Assembly: GCA_947474715.1 (NCBI GenBank)
Contig: CANJJT010000002.1
Span: forward strand, 1 to 64,000
Source of the DNA: CAIYPG01 sp903864555
GTDB lineage: Bacteria; Pseudomonadota; Gammaproteobacteria; Burkholderiales; SG8-39
Reading direction: 5' to 3'
Length of the DNA: 64,000 bases
The position numbers were made by a program, and so were the translations under genes. This document shows positions 43,306 to 52,682 of the stretch, piece after piece. The notes below the pieces were generated by a model. It did not search any database, was not told where the DNA came from, and saw only the letters and a program-made list of their open reading frames with translations. How positions within the stretch are numbered: position 1 is the stretch's first letter; the number at the start of each line of letters is the position of its first letter.

Positions 43306-44234
43306 GCAACCCCGCCTTGAACAAGGCCGCTTTCCGTCCCAGGCCTGCATCCGCCCCGCGGCTGTCGGGCCAGATCATCGCCGCCTACGGACGCCGCTAT
43401 CTGGTGCAGACCGCTTCCGGTCCGCTGGACTGCGTGCCACGCGGCAAGCGTTCCGAATACGCCTGCGGCGACCATGTGGCGGTGGGCGTGGTGTCGCCCG
43501 GGCAGGGCGTCATCGAAGCGACCGACCCGCGTTCCACTCTGTTCTTCCGCTCCGCGCCCCAGCGCACCAAGCTGATTGCCGCCAACGCGACGCAGGTGCT
43601 CATCGTGGCTGCGGTCGAGCCCAGCTTCAGCGACGAACTGATCGCGCGGGCCCTGGTGGCTGCAGAAAATGCCGGGATGAAATCGCTGCTGGTGCTGAAC
43701 AAGTGCGACCTTGCGGCGCAGGCCGAGGCGGCTGCGGAACGTCTGCAAGCTTTCGTGACTGCGGGCTACCGGCTGGTACGCTTGTCGGCGCTGCAGGATG
43801 CAGGCTTGCTGCGCGAGCACCTGGCGGGTGAGTCCACGGTGCTGATCGGCCAGTCGGGCATGGGCAAGTCGACCATCATCAACGCGCTCTTTCCCGAAGC
43901 CCGCGCCGCTACTCGCGAGATTTCCACCTTCCTCGCCTCGGGCAAGCACACCACCACACGTGCGCTGATGTACCGCCTGGATGAGTCCAGCACCGTGATC
44001 GACTGTCCGGGCATGCAGGAGTTCGGGCTGTCGCACCTGGACTGGCGGGAGATCGCCGCAGGCTTCATCGAATTCCGGTCGTTGCTGGACGAGTGCCGCT
44101 TTCCGGATTGCCACCATCTGCGCGAACCAGGTTGCGCCGTGAGCCTGGCCGCGGAAACAGGAAAGATCGCCACGCGCAGGCTGGAGCTGTACCGGCGCAT
44201 CGCTTCGGCGGAAGCAGCGTTCCGCCGCAGTTGA
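43302..44234 (+). CDS. rsgA: Ribosome small subunit-dependent GTPase A
   Basis: A 310-residue circularly permuted GTPase for late 30S subunit maturation. The order is OB fold (20-100), NKCD (G4) near residue 133, then G1 GQSGMGKST and G3 DCPGMQEFG, confirming permutation. The zinc finger is CRFPDCHHLREPGC. The start is TTG at 43302, overlapping the phhB stop, so translation is likely coupled; the family N-terminus is variable and a slightly later start is possible. Confidence 0.96.
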   Translation: MSNPALNKAAFRPRPASAPRLSGQIIAAYGRRYLVQTASGPLDCVPRGKRSEYACGDHVAVGVVSPGQGVIEATDPRSTLFFRSAPQRTKLIAANATQVLIVAAVEPSFSDELIARALVAAENAGMKSLLVLNKCDLAAQAEAAAERLQAFVTAGYRLVRLSALQDAGLLREHLAGESTVLIGQSGMGKSTIINALFPEARAATREISTFLASGKHTTTRALMYRLDESSTVIDCPGMQEFGLSHLDWREIAAGFIEFRSLLDECRFPDCHHLREPGCAVSLAAETGKIATRRLELYRRIASAEAAFRRS

Positions 44235-44274
44235 TCCACCCCTCCAACCGGCATGCAGTTCCGGCCCGACACCG

Positions 44275-44345
44275 ATAATATGATCATTTTTGTGACCATC
44301 AACTGATCGTCATTGACACCACATCTGAAATGTAATCACGCCAAT
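44275..44345. other. AT-rich GATCA-containing spacer between convergent genes
   Basis: Between rsgA and the CobD-like gene the composition drops sharply. TGATCA-type sites recur with ACATTTCAGATG/ATGTAATCAC-like words that loosely resemble the spacer at 24601-24660 read on the other strand. Both lie just behind leftward genes. No perfect stem with T-run is visible, so a terminator role is only possible. Confidence 0.4.
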
Positions 44346-44352
44346 GGGGCGA

Positions 44353-45294
44353 TTACCGAACTGCCTGGGCAATCCCTATCAGCAGCAGCAAGAGCAGGTA
44401 AAGGACCAGCGCCCGCCATACCAGGCCGACGGTGCTATCCAGCATGGCGGCATCGGCCTCCTCGCCCACACCCAGTTCCGGACGATCGATGATTTCGCTG
44501 CCATGCTCTATCGGCATGCCAAGGCGCACGCCCAACGCACCAGCGCCGGCAGCCAGCACCAGGCCGAGGCCCCGATCAGCCCAGCTGGCCGCCTGGTTGC
44601 GCCAGCAATACACGGCATCCTCGAAGTCGCCCACCACGGCAAACGCGGCCGCGGTGACGCGCACCGGCATCCAGTCGAGGACCATGAAAGCATCCCGGGC
44701 AAAGCGTCCGAACTGGCCGCGATCAACCACCGGGGACAACTCTGCGGCAGCTTCAGTACCCCAGCGTCGGCGCAGGTACATGGACAGGCGGTACAGCACG
44801 GCGCCTGCCGGTCCGGGCAGGATGACAAACCAGAACACCACGCCGAACACATGGCGGTGCGAGGCGGTCAGCGCCTCCTCGATGGTGAGCCGGGCTATTT
44901 CCTCACCGCTCAGTCCGGCACAGCTGCTGCCGCGCCAGCGTGCGAGCAGTTCACGGGCCCGCTCGAGGTCGTCGTCCTTGAGCGCGAGATTGATGTCGGT
45001 GAAGTAGTGACTGAACTGGCGGAATCCCATGGTCAGGTAGAGCACGCCGACATTGAAGGCCAGCGCCAGCAGCGGGCTGATCCAGGCGCACAGCAGGTAC
45101 AGCAGCCAGGCACCGATGACTGCAGGCAGGACTGCGAGCATCCAGGCAATGACCCCATGCTGGGTCTGGCCGGCATTGAACTGGGCCTCCAGATGGTCAG
45201 CCAGGCGTTGCGCCGGGGAAAACAGGGCATGGCGCTCGGCCAGGGGACGCCATTGCTCGAGGATGAGTGCGCAGATCAGGGAAAGAAGGCTCAT
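44353..45294 (-). CDS. CobD/CbiB family membrane protein
   Basis: A 313-residue protein with N-terminal, central and C-terminal hydrophobic segments. LTIEEALTASHRHVFGVVFWFVILPGPAGAVLYRLS is the conserved centre (by position about 138-173), matching CobD/CbiB and AmpE-like proteins. True CobD makes adenosylcobinamide from cobyric acid, but no cobalamin gene is present and betaproteobacterial copies in this setting are commonly called CobD/CbiB-like of unsure role. It follows the CoA pyrophosphatase gene by 13 bases on the same strand. Confidence 0.88.
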   Translation of the reverse strand: MSLLSLICALILEQWRPLAERHALFSPAQRLADHLEAQFNAGQTQHGVIAWMLAVLPAVIGAWLLYLLCAWISPLLALAFNVGVLYLTMGFRQFSHYFTDINLALKDDDLERARELLARWRGSSCAGLSGEEIARLTIEEALTASHRHVFGVVFWFVILPGPAGAVLYRLSMYLRRRWGTEAAAELSPVVDRGQFGRFARDAFMVLDWMPVRVTAAAFAVVGDFEDAVYCWRNQAASWADRGLGLVLAAGAGALGVRLGMPIEHGSEIIDRPELGVGEEADAAMLDSTVGLVWRALVLYLLLLLLIGIAQAVR

Positions 45295-45307
45295 GGTGTG
45301 TCCGATT

Positions 45308-45946
45308 TCAGGGGAGCAGCGGAGACTCGGCGGCGTCCGCAGCGAGAAACTGCCCGAGATGTATCAGCATCGCCGCAGTGGCGCCCCAGATGTAATGCTC
45401 CCGATAGGGGATGGCGTGGTACTGGTGCAGACGCCCGTTGTTGACGATGCTGTTGCGCTGATGGTGCCTGCGGTCGAACAGCAGCTCAAGCGGCAGCTCG
45501 AACACCTGGTCCACCTCGAAGGCATCCAGTTGCAGCTGGAAAGGCTGGTGGACCAGCCCGATCACCGGAGTGATGCGAAAGGCGGTGCCGGTGGTGTATT
45601 CGTCCAGGGTGCCGAGTATTTCGATGTGCTGCTCGGCCAGGCCGATTTCCTCATGCGTTTCACGCAATGCCGTGTGTACGGGCGAGGGATCGTGCGGCTC
45701 GGTGCGTCCGCCCGGAAACGAAATCTGACCCGCATGGTGGCGCAGGTGAGCCGTGCGCTTCGTGAGAAGGACAGTAAGCCCCTGCTCACGTTCCACCAGC
45801 GGAATCAGCACGGCAGCATCGCGATAGGCCGTGCGCTGATCCAGCGGGCGATGGTCGCCATCGACCAGGGCAGGCGCCCGCTCACGGGCCGCCATGCGCT
45901 GGCGCAGCCATTCATGATTCATGCTTGAGGGCAGGACGGCAGACAT
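45308..45946 (-). CDS. NUDIX CoA pyrophosphatase
   Basis: A 212-residue hydrolase. The Nudix box spans G-R-T-E to R-E-T-H-E-E-I-G-L (GRTEPHDPSP, then ALRETHEEIGL) and the upstream LTKRTAHLRHHAGQISFPGG is the CoA-pyrophosphatase (UPF0035) signature. The reaction splits CoA or acyl-CoA into phosphopantetheine and 3',5'-ADP. A shorter start at 45922 (MNHEWLRQR) is possible; neither has a strong ribosome-binding site. It heads a two-gene unit with the CobD-like gene. Confidence 0.92.
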   Translation of the reverse strand: MSAVLPSSMNHEWLRQRMAARERAPALVDGDHRPLDQRTAYRDAAVLIPLVEREQGLTVLLTKRTAHLRHHAGQISFPGGRTEPHDPSPVHTALRETHEEIGLAEQHIEILGTLDEYTTGTAFRITPVIGLVHQPFQLQLDAFEVDQVFELPLELLFDRRHHQRNSIVNNGRLHQYHAIPYREHYIWGATAAMLIHLGQFLAADAAESPLLP

Positions 45947-46036
45947 CGGAAGTATTGTAACTGCGCCACATCGTGCACTGCGTTAATGGAAGTGTCGACC
46001 GCAGGCACCCGGGACATGCGGCCAGGCACCTCCCGG

Positions 46037-47008
46037 TCAGGATGGACAGGGGCGGAAATGGCCGCTGCGGCCGAAGCGCCGGGTAGCCTCGACCAGCGCT
46101 GACAGGTTGCCAGGCTCCCAGGCAGCATGCCCTGCATCGGGAACGATGCAGTACTCGGCTTCTGGCCAGGCCTGGTGCAGGGCATGGGCAGATTCCAGCG
46201 GACAAACCATGTCATAGCGCCCCTGAACGATGATCCCAGGCAATCCACGCAGTCGCGCGACCCGGTTCAGCAACTCGTTCTCGCCGAGGAAGGCCCGGTT
46301 CACGAAGTAATGCGCCTCGATGCGTGCCAGCCCCAGGGCCACGGTATCGTCAGCGAAATGGGCCAAGGTTTCCGGATCAGGCAGCAGGGTGGAGCAAGCG
46401 CCTTCATAGTGGCTCCAGACTCGCGCGGCTGGCATGTGGATGGCCGGGTCCGGGTCAGTGAGACGCTGGTAAAACGCCTGCAGCAGGTCTGCGCGACAGG
46501 ATTCGGGCAGGTATCCGGCAAACGTCTCCCAGGCTTCCGGATACACCCGGCCCATGCCCTGCATGAACCAGTCGATTTCCCGGGGGCGGGCGAGAAAGAT
46601 GCCGCGCAGCACCAGCCCGAGGCAACGTTCCGGATGCGCCTGGGCATAGGCCAGGGCGAGCGTGCTGCCCCAGGATCCACCGAACAGCAGCCAGCGCTCC
46701 ACGCCCAGATGCTGCCTGAGCCGCTCCATGTCGCCGATCAGGTGCGCGGTGGTGTTGTCACACAGCTCACCCAGGGGCAATGAACGCCCGGATCCGCGCT
46801 GGTCGAACAGGATGATGCGATAGACAGCCGGGTCGAAAAAACGGCGATGGCGCGGCGAGCATCCGGCACCCGGCCCCCCATGCAGAAAGACCACTGGTAT
46901 GCCGTCGGCCCGACCGGACTCCTCCCAGTAAAGCGTGTGCAGGGGGTTGGCTTGCATCAGGCCGCTTACGCGGGGCTCAACAGGGGAATACAGCGTTGCC
47001 ATGTGCAT
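46037..47008 (-). CDS. pip: Proline iminopeptidase
   Basis: A 323-residue alpha/beta-hydrolase that removes N-terminal proline. HGGPGAGCSP forms the oxyanion loop, GGSWGSTLALAYA the nucleophile elbow, and GRYDMVCP plus DAGHAAWEPGN provide aspartate and histidine. FDQRGSGRS is the family signature. Start codons at 47008 and 47002 are both possible. It lies 36 bases downstream of phaM on the same strand. Confidence 0.95.
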   Translation of the reverse strand: MHMATLYSPVEPRVSGLMQANPLHTLYWEESGRADGIPVVFLHGGPGAGCSPRHRRFFDPAVYRIILFDQRGSGRSLPLGELCDNTTAHLIGDMERLRQHLGVERWLLFGGSWGSTLALAYAQAHPERCLGLVLRGIFLARPREIDWFMQGMGRVYPEAWETFAGYLPESCRADLLQAFYQRLTDPDPAIHMPAARVWSHYEGACSTLLPDPETLAHFADDTVALGLARIEAHYFVNRAFLGENELLNRVARLRGLPGIIVQGRYDMVCPLESAHALHQAWPEAEYCIVPDAGHAAWEPGNLSALVEATRRFGRSGHFRPCPS

Positions 47009-47044
47009 GTGTGGACAGGCCTCTGCAGGCTGCGGGCCGACCTT

Positions 47045-47464
47045 CTACTTCTTCCTGCCCCTGGCCGGACTCGGGCTGCTTGCATCTGCGCGCGCCTTGT
47101 CGGCTGCCTCCTGGACCTGGCGCAACATGTCGAACCAGGCATCCTGTGGCGCCGCGGTACCCGCAGACGGCACGGCAGGCTGCTGCGGCGACTGCATGGC
47201 GCCCTGCATCGCCCGTGCCGATTCGGCCATGCCATTGACGGCGGAGAGCGTGGCTTTCTGCATCTCCAGCCCCTGTATGGTCATACGCAGCACATTGAGG
47301 TTGAGGTTGAGCCAGTTCTCGACCAACTTCAGGTCGGCGATGCGCTTGTCGACTTCAGCCGGATCCAGGGTTGGGGTGACCATGCCGGGCACCTGCGTGC
47401 CGAACGGCCCCCACAGGGATTTGATGAACTCAAAGGGATCGGGCATTCCGGATGGCTGGCTCAT
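47045..47464 (-). CDS. phaM: PhaM-type polyhydroxyalkanoate granule regulator
   Basis: A 139-residue protein. DPFEFIKSLWGPF, DPAEVDKRIADLK and VENWLNLNLNVLRMTIQGLE match PhaM, which in Ralstonia eutropha activates PHA synthase and links granules to the nucleoid. The C-terminus ends in a basic ARGRKK tail of the sort used for DNA contact. AAGGAG precedes the ATG. It implies that this organism stores polyhydroxyalkanoate, though no pha synthesis gene is in the window. Confidence 0.88.
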   Translation of the reverse strand: MSQPSGMPDPFEFIKSLWGPFGTQVPGMVTPTLDPAEVDKRIADLKLVENWLNLNLNVLRMTIQGLEMQKATLSAVNGMAESARAMQGAMQSPQQPAVPSAGTAAPQDAWFDMLRQVQEAADKARADASSPSPARGRKK

Positions 47465-47519
47465 GCTTCATGCTCCTTGCACCGGCTGGTGCGCCAATTC
47501 TCTATTGCATTTTTCGCCC

Positions 47520-49826
47520 TCAGGCCGGGCGCGAAAACATCCCCATCTGTATCGGCTCCCTCACGGCATTGGCATCAGCCACCAGCAGCGCCGACATGTT
47601 CACCAGGCGCCGCACCGTGGCTGACGGACTGACGATGCAGGCAGGCTTGGCCGCGCCGAGCAGGATCGGCCCGATGGTGATGTTGTTGCCCGCGGTGGTC
47701 ATCAGCAGGTTGAAGGATATGTTGGCTGCATCGACCGAGGGCATGATGAGCAGGTTCGCATCTTCCTTCAGGCGTGAATTGGGAAAGACATTGCGGCGAG
47801 TGCTTTCGTGCAATGCCGCATCGCCCTGCATCTCCCCTTCTATCTCGAGGTCGGGGGCCATCCGGTTGATGATGCCCAGGGCGGTGCGCATCTTCTGCGC
47901 CGACCCGGCATTGCTGCTGCCGAAGGAGGAATGCGACAGCAGCGCCGCCTTGGGCTCGATGCCGAAACGGCGTATTTCCTCGGCCGCCAGCAGCGTCATC
48001 TCGGCGATCTGCTCAGCGCTGGGGTCGGGGTTCACGTAGGTGTCGCAGATGAACAGGGTGCGGCCCTGCAGCAAGAGCAGATTCATGGCGTAGTAGTTGT
48101 GCGCGCCCTCCCGCCGGCCTATCACCTGGTCGATATAGTGCAGGTGCAGGTCATAGCTGCCGAAGGTGCCGCAGATGAGCCCATCGGCCTCGCCCATGTG
48201 CATCAGCATGGCCCCCACCAGGGTTAGGCGCCGGCGCATTTCGATCTGCGCATACTGCACCGACACGCCACGCCGCTCGGTGAGGCGATGGTATTCGGTC
48301 CAGAACTCGCGGTAGCGCGGGTCCCAGTCGATGTTGACCACCTCGAAATCGACGTCCGGGCGGATGCGCAAACCATAGCGCTCGATGCGGCGCCTGAGCA
48401 CTTCCGGCCGGCCGATGAGAATGGGTCGAGCCAGCTTTTCGTCGACAACCACCTGCACTGCACGCAGCACCCGCTCGTCCTCCCCCTCGGCGTAGACGAT
48501 GCGGCGCTTGGGACCGCTCTTGGCCGCGGTGAACAGCGGCTTCATGATGAGCCCGGAATGATAGACGAACTGCTGCAGCGAGGTACGGTAGGCGTCCATG
48601 TCCTCGATGGGACGCTCGGCCACGCCCGACTCCATGGCCGCCTTGGCCACCGCCGGCGCGATCACGGTGATCAGCCGGGGATCGAAGGGGCTGGGAATGA
48701 GATACTCGGGGCCGAACTTGGGGTTCTGGTCACTGTAGCTGACCATGTCGGATTTCTCCGCTTTGGCCAGCTCGGCAATGGCGTACACGGCGGCGAGCTT
48801 CATGGGCTCGTTGATCTGCGTCGCTCCGACATCCAGCGCGCCGCGGAAGATGAAGGGAAAGCACAGCGCGTTGTTCACCTGATTGGGATAGTCGGACCGG
48901 CCTGTCGCGATGATGGCGTCGGACCTCACGGCCTTCACCAGCTCAGGGAGTATTTCCGGCTCGGGATTGGCCAGTGCGAAGATCAGGGGATTGATCCCCA
49001 TGCGCTTGACCATGTCCTGCTTGAGCACGCGACCGGCGGACAGACCGAGAAATATATCCGCCCCGCTGATGATGTCGTCCAGGGTGCGCGCGTCGGTTTC
49101 GCGTGCATAGCGTGCCTTGTTGTCGTCCATTTCCTGCTGGCGGCCCTTGTAGACCACCCCGGCAATGTCCGATACCAGGATGTTTTCCATCTGCAGCCCC
49201 ATGGAGACGAGCAGGTCCAGGCAGGCCAGCGCAGCCGCGCCAGCACCGGAGCAGACCAGCTTTACCTTGCCGATTTCCTTCCCGACCACGCGCAGGCCGT
49301 TGTACACGGCGGCACCGACAATGATCGAAGTGCCGTGCTGGTCATCATGGAAAACCGGGATCTTCAGCCGCTCGCGCAGCTTGCGTTCGACGTAGAAGCA
49401 TTCCGGGGCCTTGATATCCTCCAGATTGATGCCGCCGAAGGTGGGCTCGAGGGCGGCGATGATCTCCACCAGTTTGTCGGGATCGAGTTCGTTGACTTCA
49501 ATGTCGAAACAGTCGATGCCGGCAAACTTCTTGAACAGAACCGACTTGCCTTCCATGACGGGCTTGGCCGCCAGCGGACCTATCGCCCCCAGGCCCAGCA
49601 CCGCCGTGCCGTTGGTGATGACACCGATGAGGTTACCGCGCGCGGTGAGGTTGCGGACTTCGGAAGGATCCTTGAAGATTGCTTCACTGGCCGCGGCAAC
49701 CCCGGGTGAGTAAGCCAGCGCAAGGTCGCGCTGGTTGGTCAGGCCCTTGGTGGGCGTGACGGAGATCTTCCCCGGCCTGGGCAGGCGGTGATAGTCGAGT
49801 GCACTTCGCTTTTGCGCCTCGTCCAT
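47520..49826 (-). CDS. maeB: NADP-dependent malic enzyme with phosphotransacetylase-like domain
   Basis: A 768-residue enzyme converting malate to pyruvate and CO2 with NADPH formation. Residues 1-420 are the malic domains (PTKGLTNQRDLALAYSPGVA, IDCFDIEVNELDPDK, VFHDDQHGTSIIVGAAVYNG, LVCSGAGAAALACLDLL). The rest is a phosphate acetyltransferase-like domain (GRPEVLRRRIERYGLRI, LICGTFGSYDLHL), usually regulatory in MaeB. Length is as expected. It is divergent from the aminotransferase gene over 120 bases. Confidence 0.97.
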   Translation of the reverse strand: MDEAQKRSALDYHRLPRPGKISVTPTKGLTNQRDLALAYSPGVAAASEAIFKDPSEVRNLTARGNLIGVITNGTAVLGLGAIGPLAAKPVMEGKSVLFKKFAGIDCFDIEVNELDPDKLVEIIAALEPTFGGINLEDIKAPECFYVERKLRERLKIPVFHDDQHGTSIIVGAAVYNGLRVVGKEIGKVKLVCSGAGAAALACLDLLVSMGLQMENILVSDIAGVVYKGRQQEMDDNKARYARETDARTLDDIISGADIFLGLSAGRVLKQDMVKRMGINPLIFALANPEPEILPELVKAVRSDAIIATGRSDYPNQVNNALCFPFIFRGALDVGATQINEPMKLAAVYAIAELAKAEKSDMVSYSDQNPKFGPEYLIPSPFDPRLITVIAPAVAKAAMESGVAERPIEDMDAYRTSLQQFVYHSGLIMKPLFTAAKSGPKRRIVYAEGEDERVLRAVQVVVDEKLARPILIGRPEVLRRRIERYGLRIRPDVDFEVVNIDWDPRYREFWTEYHRLTERRGVSVQYAQIEMRRRLTLVGAMLMHMGEADGLICGTFGSYDLHLHYIDQVIGRREGAHNYYAMNLLLLQGRTLFICDTYVNPDPSAEQIAEMTLLAAEEIRRFGIEPKAALLSHSSFGSSNAGSAQKMRTALGIINRMAPDLEIEGEMQGDAALHESTRRNVFPNSRLKEDANLLIMPSVDAANISFNLLMTTAGNNITIGPILLGAAKPACIVSPSATVRRLVNMSALLVADANAVREPIQMGMFSRPA

Positions 49827-49946
49827 AATGGCTTCCGAAAAATGATTGCGTTATTGTCTACGCGGGATGCTCATGCATTATAGCCACCACTGCCTTCAAT
49901 TTAGACCATTGCACGAGCCCCTGTTGACAGCGAGGGTTTTGTTGCA

Positions 49947-51134
49947 ATGAAGCCAGATCCACGACTGAGATCCCACGCCGGCGTAGCGGCGAGGATGGCG
50001 GAGATCCAGCCCTTTCACGTGATGGAAATGATGGAGCGCGCCCGGCAACTGGAATCTGCAGGGCGCAGCATCATCCACATGGAAATCGGGCAGCCCAATT
50101 TCGGTGCACCACCGCAGGTCATTGCGCAGGCGGTGCGCGCCATGCAATCCGATACCCTGGGTTACACGACCACCCTGGGGATCCCGGCATTGCGCGAGGC
50201 CATCGCCGGACACTATGCCAAACAGTATGGCGTGACAATTGCGCCGAAACGGGTGGCGATCACCGCCGGTGCTTCCGGCGCTTTCGTCATTGCCATGGGT
50301 GTGCTGGTCAATCCGGGCGACGAAGTGCTGATGCCTGATCCCTGCTATTCTTGCAATCCCAATTTCGTGCGAATGTTCGACGGCATCCCCGTGTTCATGC
50401 CGGTCGATGAAACCCAAAACTACCAACCGGTGCTGGCCGATGTGCAGCGCAGGTGGACAGCACGCACCCGAGGCGTGTTGCTGGCCTCACCGTCGAACCC
50501 CACGGGCACAGTGATGTCCCGGCAGGACATTCGCGCCATTGCCGACTGGGTGCATGCCCAAGGCGGTTTTGTAATCATGGACGAGATTTACCAGGGGCTG
50601 GTCTACGACGAGCCATGGGCCACCGCCGCATCGCAATCATCCGACATCTGGGTCATCAACAGTTTCTCAAAGTACTTTGGGATGACCGGCTGGCGCCTGG
50701 GCTGGATGCTGGTCCCGGAATACCGCATGCCAGAGGTGGAAAAACTGGCCCAGAATGCCTTCATCTGCCCCCCGGCACCAGCCCAGCAGGCAGCCTTGGC
50801 TGCGTTCCAGCAGGACACGCTGGAAGTGCTCGAGCGGAGGCGAGTGGAACTGCAGTGCCGGCGTGATTTCCTGCTGCCCGCACTGGCTGACCTGGGCTTC
50901 AGGATTACCTCAAAGCCTGCCGGCGCGTTCTATGTCTATGCCGACTGCGCGGCATTCAGCGATGACAGCAGCGCGATGGCGATGGACATTCTCGAGAATG
51001 TGGGAGTTGCCATCACCCCAGGAATGGATTTCGGCAATCATCGGGCCGCCCGGCATGTGCGATTCGCCTATACACGCTCGATGGAAGAACTCGAGGAGGG
51101 CATAACTCGTCTGTCGCGCCTGCCGATCAGATAG
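49947..51134 (+). CDS. PLP-dependent class I/II aminotransferase
   Basis: A 395-residue fold-type I enzyme. EIGQPNFGAPP, GYTTTLGIPALREAIA and SPSNPTGTVMS are conserved; the lysine of NSFSKYFGMTGWRLGW forms the Schiff base and R386-type HVRFAYTRSMEELEEG closes the domain. It may be an aspartate or aromatic aminotransferase; substrate is not predictable. Its last eight bases overlap the end of the convergent lytic transglycosylase gene. Confidence 0.94.
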   Translation: MKPDPRLRSHAGVAARMAEIQPFHVMEMMERARQLESAGRSIIHMEIGQPNFGAPPQVIAQAVRAMQSDTLGYTTTLGIPALREAIAGHYAKQYGVTIAPKRVAITAGASGAFVIAMGVLVNPGDEVLMPDPCYSCNPNFVRMFDGIPVFMPVDETQNYQPVLADVQRRWTARTRGVLLASPSNPTGTVMSRQDIRAIADWVHAQGGFVIMDEIYQGLVYDEPWATAASQSSDIWVINSFSKYFGMTGWRLGWMLVPEYRMPEVEKLAQNAFICPPAPAQQAALAAFQQDTLEVLERRRVELQCRRDFLLPALADLGFRITSKPAGAFYVYADCAAFSDDSSAMAMDILENVGVAITPGMDFGNHRAARHVRFAYTRSMEELEEGITRLSRLPIR

Positions 51135-51840
51135 GCCGCTTGGCCACCACTTCGGCAATTGCCGCAGAACGCGAGGACTGGGTTTCAGAGCGGCGCAGCA
51201 CTTGTTCCATGCGATTGCGTTCCGCCATCACCTTCTGGGCATAGGCATTTTCTGGATCACCGAATGCGCCGGCATACAACTGCAGGCCGGCCTGCAGCCC
51301 ACCGCCTCGGCGTATGCAATCCTTGAGGATCTGGGCACCGACGAAAATGTTGGTGGATGGTTCGAGCACTGCATCGATTCCACCGAAGGCTGCCAACCTC
51401 GCCTTGTGATGCTGGGGCATCACCTGCATCAGGCCCTTTGCCCCCATTTCGCTTTCGGCAATGGGGTTGAAGCGTGACTCGACTGCAATCACGGACAGGA
51501 TGAGCACCGGGTCCAGGCCCAGTTTGAGCCCCGTGTCGTTTGCCACCCCCACAAGGTCCTCCAGCGCATCGCGGGCAATCCGGTAACGCTGCGACAAGTG
51601 CGCGATGAGTGCGTAGTGACGGGCGTCCGGCTTTCCCGCAGACTCAACTGGATCAACCGGATCCGCAGCAACTGCAACAACTGCAGCAACCAGATTGCTA
51701 GCAGACAAAGCCGGGAAGTATGCTGATATCAGAAAGAGTGGGAGCAAGGCTAGTCCAACCAAAGCCATCCCGTTACGAAGAACCAGGAGCGGCCTTCTAC
51801 ATCGCTCCAGCCATTGGGTGAAATGCTGCTCTGCGTTCAT
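51127..51840 (-). CDS. Lytic transglycosylase, SLT domain
   Basis: A 237-residue peptidoglycan-cleaving enzyme anchored by one N-terminal helix (about 22-45). GGAGGTTAAGC precedes the ATG at 51840. The catalytic glutamate lies in SVIAVESRFNPIAES, followed by GAKGLMQVMPQHH and LQLYAGAFGDPENAYAQKV, the three SLT motifs; alanine replaces the usual asparagine in Y-A-G. The C-terminus is arginine/serine-rich. Codon use is more relaxed than in the genes to the left. Confidence 0.93.
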   Translation of the reverse strand: MNAEQHFTQWLERCRRPLLVLRNGMALVGLALLPLFLISAYFPALSASNLVAAVVAVAADPVDPVESAGKPDARHYALIAHLSQRYRIARDALEDLVGVANDTGLKLGLDPVLILSVIAVESRFNPIAESEMGAKGLMQVMPQHHKARLAAFGGIDAVLEPSTNIFVGAQILKDCIRRGGGLQAGLQLYAGAFGDPENAYAQKVMAERNRMEQVLRRSETQSSRSAAIAEVVAKRPI

Positions 51841-52238
51841 GCTTAACCTCCGTATCCACCAAGCGGCCACGGCAATTGCCGGCACATGAATGCCAGACTT
51901 ACCCAAAGCACAACTTACTGAATTATTTCGCTTTTCTCCGAAGCACTATGGAACAAGGCTCCGGACCGGTGACCAGAGAAGGTCACAACTGATAGCCCTG
52001 AATGGCTATCTTTGCCAAGCACTCCTGTACCCGTTTGAGTATCAGGCGCTTCTATGGATAAAACGCTATTCTAATGAAATAGATAAGCGATTTCAAGCCC
52101 TACGATGGCCATCACGAAAGCATTCTATTGTGCACGTGAGAGTCCAAGCCAACGAAAAGAGCCCGGTTGGACTGCCTAATGACCTAATAGTCTAATCAAG
52201 TCACTCGGCTATCCAACCGGGGGATATCCCTTGAAGCT
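51841..52238. other. Gene-free region with distant inverted arms
   Basis: About 400 bases without a supported gene. CCCGGTTGGA (52162-52171) and TCCAACCGGG (52212-52221) are perfect 10-base inverted arms around a 40-base AT-richer centre containing CTAAT repeats. A 101-codon rightward frame (51890-52195) crosses this palindrome, has no family match and no ribosome-binding site, and is not called. Confidence 0.55.
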
Positions 52239-52282
52239 GAATGTCTGCGGATCAGCCCTTGCAGGCTGTCCGCAGTCCATTC
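52239..52282 (-). other. Long hairpin directly behind the histone-like gene
   Basis: GAATG (52239-52243), TGCGGA (52246-52251) and CAGCC (52253-52257) pair in turn with CATTC, TCCGCA (52269-52274) and GGCTG (52264-52268) around a six-base loop. It begins six bases past the stop of the leftward histone-like gene. The missing T-run makes it a 3' stabiliser or Rho-assisted terminator candidate. Confidence 0.65.
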
Positions 52283-52288
52283 AAAACC

Positions 52289-52636
52289 CTAAGGCCTTGA
52301 GCCGGTCGGGAAAGGCCACGCCGCAGCAGGGTTCAGGGCGGTACGCGCCCCGGGGGCAGCTGCTGTGGACGGAGTTAAAGACTCCGATACCACCGCTTTT
52401 GCCGCCGCTACTGCGGGCTTTCTAGCCTTCTTTGCCGGCTTCTTGGTCGCTTTCTTTTTTGCGGGCTTCTTCTTAGCCGGCTTTTTGCCGGCTTTTTTTG
52501 AGGCCGCTTTCTTTTTCGCGGGTTTTTTAGCCGCTTTCTTCTTTTTCGCAGCCTTCTTCTTCGCAGCCTTCTTTTTCGCAGCCTTCTTCTTGGCTGGTTT
52601 CTTAGCGGCCTTCTTTGCTTTCTTCTTCGTTGCCAT
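52289..52636 (-). CDS. Histone H1-like DNA-binding protein
   Basis: A 115-residue, extremely basic protein. After MATKKKAKKAAKK it consists of repeated KKAAKK, KKPAKK and KKKA units to about residue 75, then a short alanine/serine/proline tail. GGAGGT precedes the ATG at 52636. Such proteins coat DNA non-specifically and are common in betaproteobacteria (AlgP/HctB/H1-like). The repeat region is prone to length change. It follows the nrdA remnant by 62 bases on the same strand and may now use its promoter. Confidence 0.93.
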   Translation of the reverse strand: MATKKKAKKAAKKPAKKKAAKKKAAKKKAAKKKKAAKKPAKKKAASKKAGKKPAKKKPAKKKATKKPAKKARKPAVAAAKAVVSESLTPSTAAAPGARTALNPAAAWPFPTGSRP

Positions 52637-52682
52637 GGTTACTACCTCCATCAAGAGTTAAAGGACAACATTAGGAAACCCA

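Noticed and set aside
44353..45294. Naming the CobD/CbiB-like gene cobD
   Set aside because: No other cobalamin gene is in the window and the betaproteobacterial family at this position has uncertain function.
51890..52195. 101-codon rightward frame
   Set aside because: No ribosome-binding site, no family, and it runs through an inverted repeat; composition does not look coding.
52289..52640. Lysine-codon repeat array as a possible CRISPR or satellite
   Set aside because: The repeats are the coding sequence of KKAAKK units in a histone H1-like gene, without spacers.
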